This document shows positions 32,682 through 34,309 of a stretch of DNA of 34,309 nucleotides, in pieces. A program made the translations under genes and the position numbers. How positions within the stretch are numbered: position 1 is the stretch's first letter; every line of letters starts with the position of its first letter. The notes under the pieces are model-generated. The model saw only the letters and a program-made list of their open reading frames with translations, did no database searches and was not told the origin of the DNA. This DNA comes from Cyanobium sp. FGCU52 (lineage in GTDB: Bacteria; Cyanobacteriota; Cyanobacteriia; PCC-6307; Cyanobiaceae), in assembly GCA_024958715.1 (NCBI GenBank), contig JANWUS010000010.1, positions 1-34,309 on the forward strand, written 5' to 3'.

Positions 32682-33764
32682 ATGACCGACCGTCCCCTGC
32701 GGGTCGCCGTCGCCGGCCTCGGCTTCGGCGAGAAGGTGCACCTGTGCGCCCTGGCCGACTGCCCGGCCACCGAACCCGTGGCCCTCTGGCATCCGCGGCC
32801 CGAGCGGCTGGAGCAGGCCAGCCGCAGCAGCGGTCTGCCGGGATTCACCGACTTCGCTGCCCTGCTGGCCGATCCCGGGATCGAAGCGGTGGTGATCGCC
32901 ACGCCACCCGGCCCCCGCTTCGCCTTGGCCCGGGAGGCCCTCGAGGCCGGCAAGCACCTGCTGCTGGAGAAGCCCGTGGCGCTGCGCAGCGAGCAGGTGG
33001 AGGAGCTGCAGCGCCTTGCCCTGCGGCGGGGGCTGACGGTGGCGGTGGATTTCGAATACCGGGCGGTTCCGCTGTTCCAGCAACTGCAGCAGCTGCTCGA
33101 GCGGGGCGTGCTTGGCGATCCCTGGCTGGTGAAACTCGACTGGCTGATGAGCAGCCGGGCCGATGCGAGCCGGCCCTGGAGCTGGTACTCCCAGGCGGCT
33201 GAGGGGGGCGGCGTGCTCGGGGCCCTGGGCACCCACGCCTTCGACATGCTGCATTGGCTCGTGGGTCCCAGCCGCAGCCTGCGGGCCCAGCTCTCCACCG
33301 CCATCGACACCCGCCCGCTGCCGGACGGCAGCGGCAGCGCGGCAGTGGACGCCGAGGACATCGCCCTGATCCAGATGAAGCTGGAGACAGTCGACGGCCG
33401 GAGCGTGCCCGCCCAGGTGAGCCTGGCCTCGGTGACGCGCCAGGGCCGGGGCTGCTGGATCGAGCTCTACGGCAGCGCGGCCACCCTGGTGCTGGGCTCC
33501 TCCAACCAGGCCGACTACGTGCACGGGTTCCAGCTGTGGATCGCGCCGGCGGGTGAGCCCCTGCGCCCCGTGCCGGCGGATCCCGCTCTGGCCTTCCCCC
33601 GCACCTGGGAGGACGGAAGGATCGCGCCGGTGCGGCGGCTGATCGAGGGATGGGCGGCGGCGGTCCGCGAAGGGAGGCCGATGGTGCCGGGCCTGGCGGA
33701 GGCGGTGGCAAGCCAGCGCTGCTGCGACCTGGCCCGGGAAGGAGGGGGCGTGGTGGCGGGCTGA
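32682..33764 (+). CDS. Gfo/Idh/MocA family oxidoreductase
   Basis: NAD(P)-dependent dehydrogenase-like protein of 360 residues. The N-terminal Rossmann domain begins RVAVAGLGFGEKVHL, has VVIATPPGPRFALAREAL near residue 70 and the family marker LLEKPVALRSEQ near 100, which carries the catalytic-region Lys of EKP. The C-terminal alpha/beta domain (about 125-330) has GGGVLGALGTHAFDMLHWLVG with the conserved His/Asp helix. The substrate, usually a sugar or cyclitol, cannot be deduced. It is the last gene before a promoter-like non-coding stretch and the small gene upstream of fba. Confidence 0.92.
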   Translation: MTDRPLRVAVAGLGFGEKVHLCALADCPATEPVALWHPRPERLEQASRSSGLPGFTDFAALLADPGIEAVVIATPPGPRFALAREALEAGKHLLLEKPVALRSEQVEELQRLALRRGLTVAVDFEYRAVPLFQQLQQLLERGVLGDPWLVKLDWLMSSRADASRPWSWYSQAAEGGGVLGALGTHAFDMLHWLVGPSRSLRAQLSTAIDTRPLPDGSGSAAVDAEDIALIQMKLETVDGRSVPAQVSLASVTRQGRGCWIELYGSAATLVLGSSNQADYVHGFQLWIAPAGEPLRPVPADPALAFPRTWEDGRIAPVRRLIEGWAAAVREGRPMVPGLAEAVASQRCCDLAREGGGVVAG

Positions 33765-33791
33765 TCGGGATCACGTATCACTACGAACATC

Positions 33792-33814
33792 TTGCTTCGG
33801 TAGCAACCGCTACC
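33792..33814 (+). promoter_or_regulatory. Overlapping inverted repeats in the leader/promoter of the 37-aa gene
   Basis: Two inverted repeats overlap: TTGCT-tcggt-AGCAA (33792-33806) and GGTAGC-aacc-GCTACC (33799-33814). As RNA they could not both form, since they share 33799-33806. As DNA they could be an operator overlapping a promoter (TACCAT at 33811-33816 fits a -10 core). The surrounding 60 bases are AT-rich for this genome. Confidence 0.4.
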
Positions 33815-33865
33815 ATTTGCCTAATCGTTGGTCGAGGGAGGGTCCGCCCTGCCTCGGTGGAAGTA

Positions 33866-33925
33866 GGGGATTCCCCGAAGCAACGCGCCATCCACCCCGC
33901 GGCCCTTCCAGGCCCGGGAATCCCG
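33866..33925 (+). repeat. Pair of GGGAWTCCC dyads in the small-gene leader
   Basis: GGGGATTCCCC at 33866-33876 and CGGGAATCCCG at 33915-33925 are each 11-base palindromes around one central base. Their nine-base cores, GGGATTCCC and GGGAATCCC, are also perfect reverse complements of each other, 39 bases apart. The second ends three bases before the Shine-Dalgarno site of the 37-aa gene. They could be two operators or the arms of one long hairpin in the leader RNA. Confidence 0.6.
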
Positions 33926-33938
33926 AACGGAGGCACCG

Positions 33939-34052
33939 ATGACCATCACCACTGCCAAGCAGATGGCACGCCAGGCCGAGGAGGCCCGTCGCGCCGCACG
34001 CCAGGACGCCTTCTGCGTCCAGGCCCTGCGCCGCCAGCATCTGATCGACTGA
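33939..34052 (+). CDS. Small basic helical protein, 37 aa
   Basis: ATG 33939 is preceded by CGGAGG at 33928-33933 with a five-base spacer, one of the clearest ribosome sites in the window. The product begins MTITTAKQMARQAEEARRAA and ends FCVQALRRQHLID. It is strongly helical in character, rich in Arg, Gln and Ala, with one Cys and no membrane segment. A strong intrinsic terminator follows 38 bases after the stop, and a structured leader of about 100 bases precedes it, so it is probably a single-gene transcript of about 250-300 bases. I do not recognise the family; nucleic-acid or protein binding is only a guess from charge. The transcript may also act as an RNA. Confidence 0.7.
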   Translation: MTITTAKQMARQAEEARRAARQDAFCVQALRRQHLID

Positions 34053-34089
34053 GCGCGCCCCCCACGCCGGGGCCCCGCGCCCCGTCGAC

Positions 34090-34114
34090 GCCCCGCCTTC
34101 GGCGGGGCCTTTTT
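34090..34114 (+). terminator. Intrinsic terminator after the 37-aa gene
   Basis: An eight-pair GC stem GCCCCGCC / GGCGGGGC (34090-34097 with 34101-34108) closes on TTC, next to the stabilising C-TTC-G arrangement, and a run of T follows at 34110-34114. This is a textbook rho-independent terminator and separates the small gene from fba. Confidence 0.85.
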
Positions 34115-34131
34115 GCTGCCCGGGCATCGCC

Positions 34132-34137
34132 TAAAGT
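34132..34137 (+). promoter_or_regulatory. Possible -10 element of the fba gene
   Basis: TAAAGT, 18 bases after the terminator, is a TANNNT hexamer and would start a leader of about 90 bases before ATG 34238. No -35 element with normal spacing is evident. Confidence 0.35.
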
Positions 34138-34187
34138 CGCCTCCAGTCCGGGTCGCCACGGCCCGTCACCCGGTCGCCCGTCGACCC

Positions 34188-34205
34188 CCTCGACCCCGGT
34201 CGAGG
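34188..34205 (+). promoter_or_regulatory. 18-base palindrome in the fba leader
   Basis: CCTCGACC-cc-GGTCGAGG is a perfect dyad with eight-base arms and a two-base spacer, 33 bases before ATG 34238. A half-site-like TCGACCCC also occurs just upstream at 34181-34188. It may be a binding site for a dimeric regulator or a hairpin in the leader RNA. Confidence 0.45.
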
Positions 34206-34237
34206 CCCCCGTCCCCACCCCTCCGCGAGGTTTTCCC

Positions 34238-34309
34238 ATGGCGCTCGTTCCGCTTCGGCTGCTGCTCGACCATGCCGCCGAGAACGGCTACGGCATCCCT
34301 GCCTTCAAC
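34238..34309 (+). CDS. fba: Class II fructose-bisphosphate aldolase (5' part, runs off the window)
   Basis: Only 24 codons are present: the N-terminus MALVPLRLLLDHAAENGYGI followed by PAFN, which matches class II, metal-dependent fructose-bisphosphate aldolases of the Calvin-cycle type (FbaA/CbbA). The enzyme condenses dihydroxyacetone phosphate with glyceraldehyde 3-phosphate or erythrose 4-phosphate. ATG 34238 has a GAGG at 34227-34230 as ribosome site. With prk 5 kb upstream, the region carries two Calvin-cycle genes. The catalytic part lies outside the window. Confidence 0.85.
   Translation, partial: MALVPLRLLLDHAAENGYGIPAFN

Overview
The window is GC-rich, gene-dense chromosomal DNA from a cyanobacterium, most likely of the alpha-cyanobacterial Synechococcus/Cyanobium group. 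Cyanobacterial marker families support this: DUF3685, DUF3727, a photosystem I accumulation factor-like thylakoid protein, a CSP41-like atypical SDR and a membrane-anchored CofE-like protein. So do the Calvin-cycle genes prk and fba and the run proB-lpxD-leuB-prk-accD. I assigned the organism from gene content and codon bias, not from a database search.

Left edge (1-597): less GC-rich than the rest. It holds a BrnA-type antitoxin gene broken by one base in an A run, then about 340 bases with no gene I recognise.

Accessory/regulatory section (598-14000): a ligase-associated DEXH helicase and, 5.8 kb away, the PdeM nuclease of the same DNA-processing system. Between and around them are a CHASE-PAS-GGDEF diguanylate cyclase, a 41-residue membrane protein packed between two stop/start codons, a gamma-glutamylcyclotransferase fused to an exported-looking domain, a GST, a CBS-pair protein, a CDP-alcohol phosphatidyltransferase, a CSP41-like SDR and a divergent cellulose-synthase-like protein with a PilZ domain. 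The most unusual protein (6123-8291, minus strand) joins a degenerate sigma-54-activator-type AAA+ domain to a NapH/NosR-like membrane polyferredoxin.

Housekeeping section (14000-25570): hisA, a Fur-family regulator, DUF3685, the PSI factor-like protein, fumC, a tandem-Cache secreted protein, a PIN-PhoH ATPase, the CofE-like protein, a GNAT-like protein, ruvX/yqgF, DUF3727 and a YqeG phosphatase. Several neighbours overlap by 1-4 bases, as in operons.

Metabolic section (25572-34309): proB, lpxD, leuB, prk, a small hypothetical gene, prepilin peptidase, accD, an exported hypothetical protein, a Gfo/Idh/MocA oxidoreductase, a well-supported 37-codon gene with an unusual dyad-rich leader and its own terminator, and the first 24 codons of a class II fructose-bisphosphate aldolase. 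The PRK is of the short proteobacterial (class I) type and lacks the N-terminal regulatory cysteines of the usual plant/cyanobacterial enzyme.

I saw no rRNA, tRNA, CRISPR array or intact insertion sequence.
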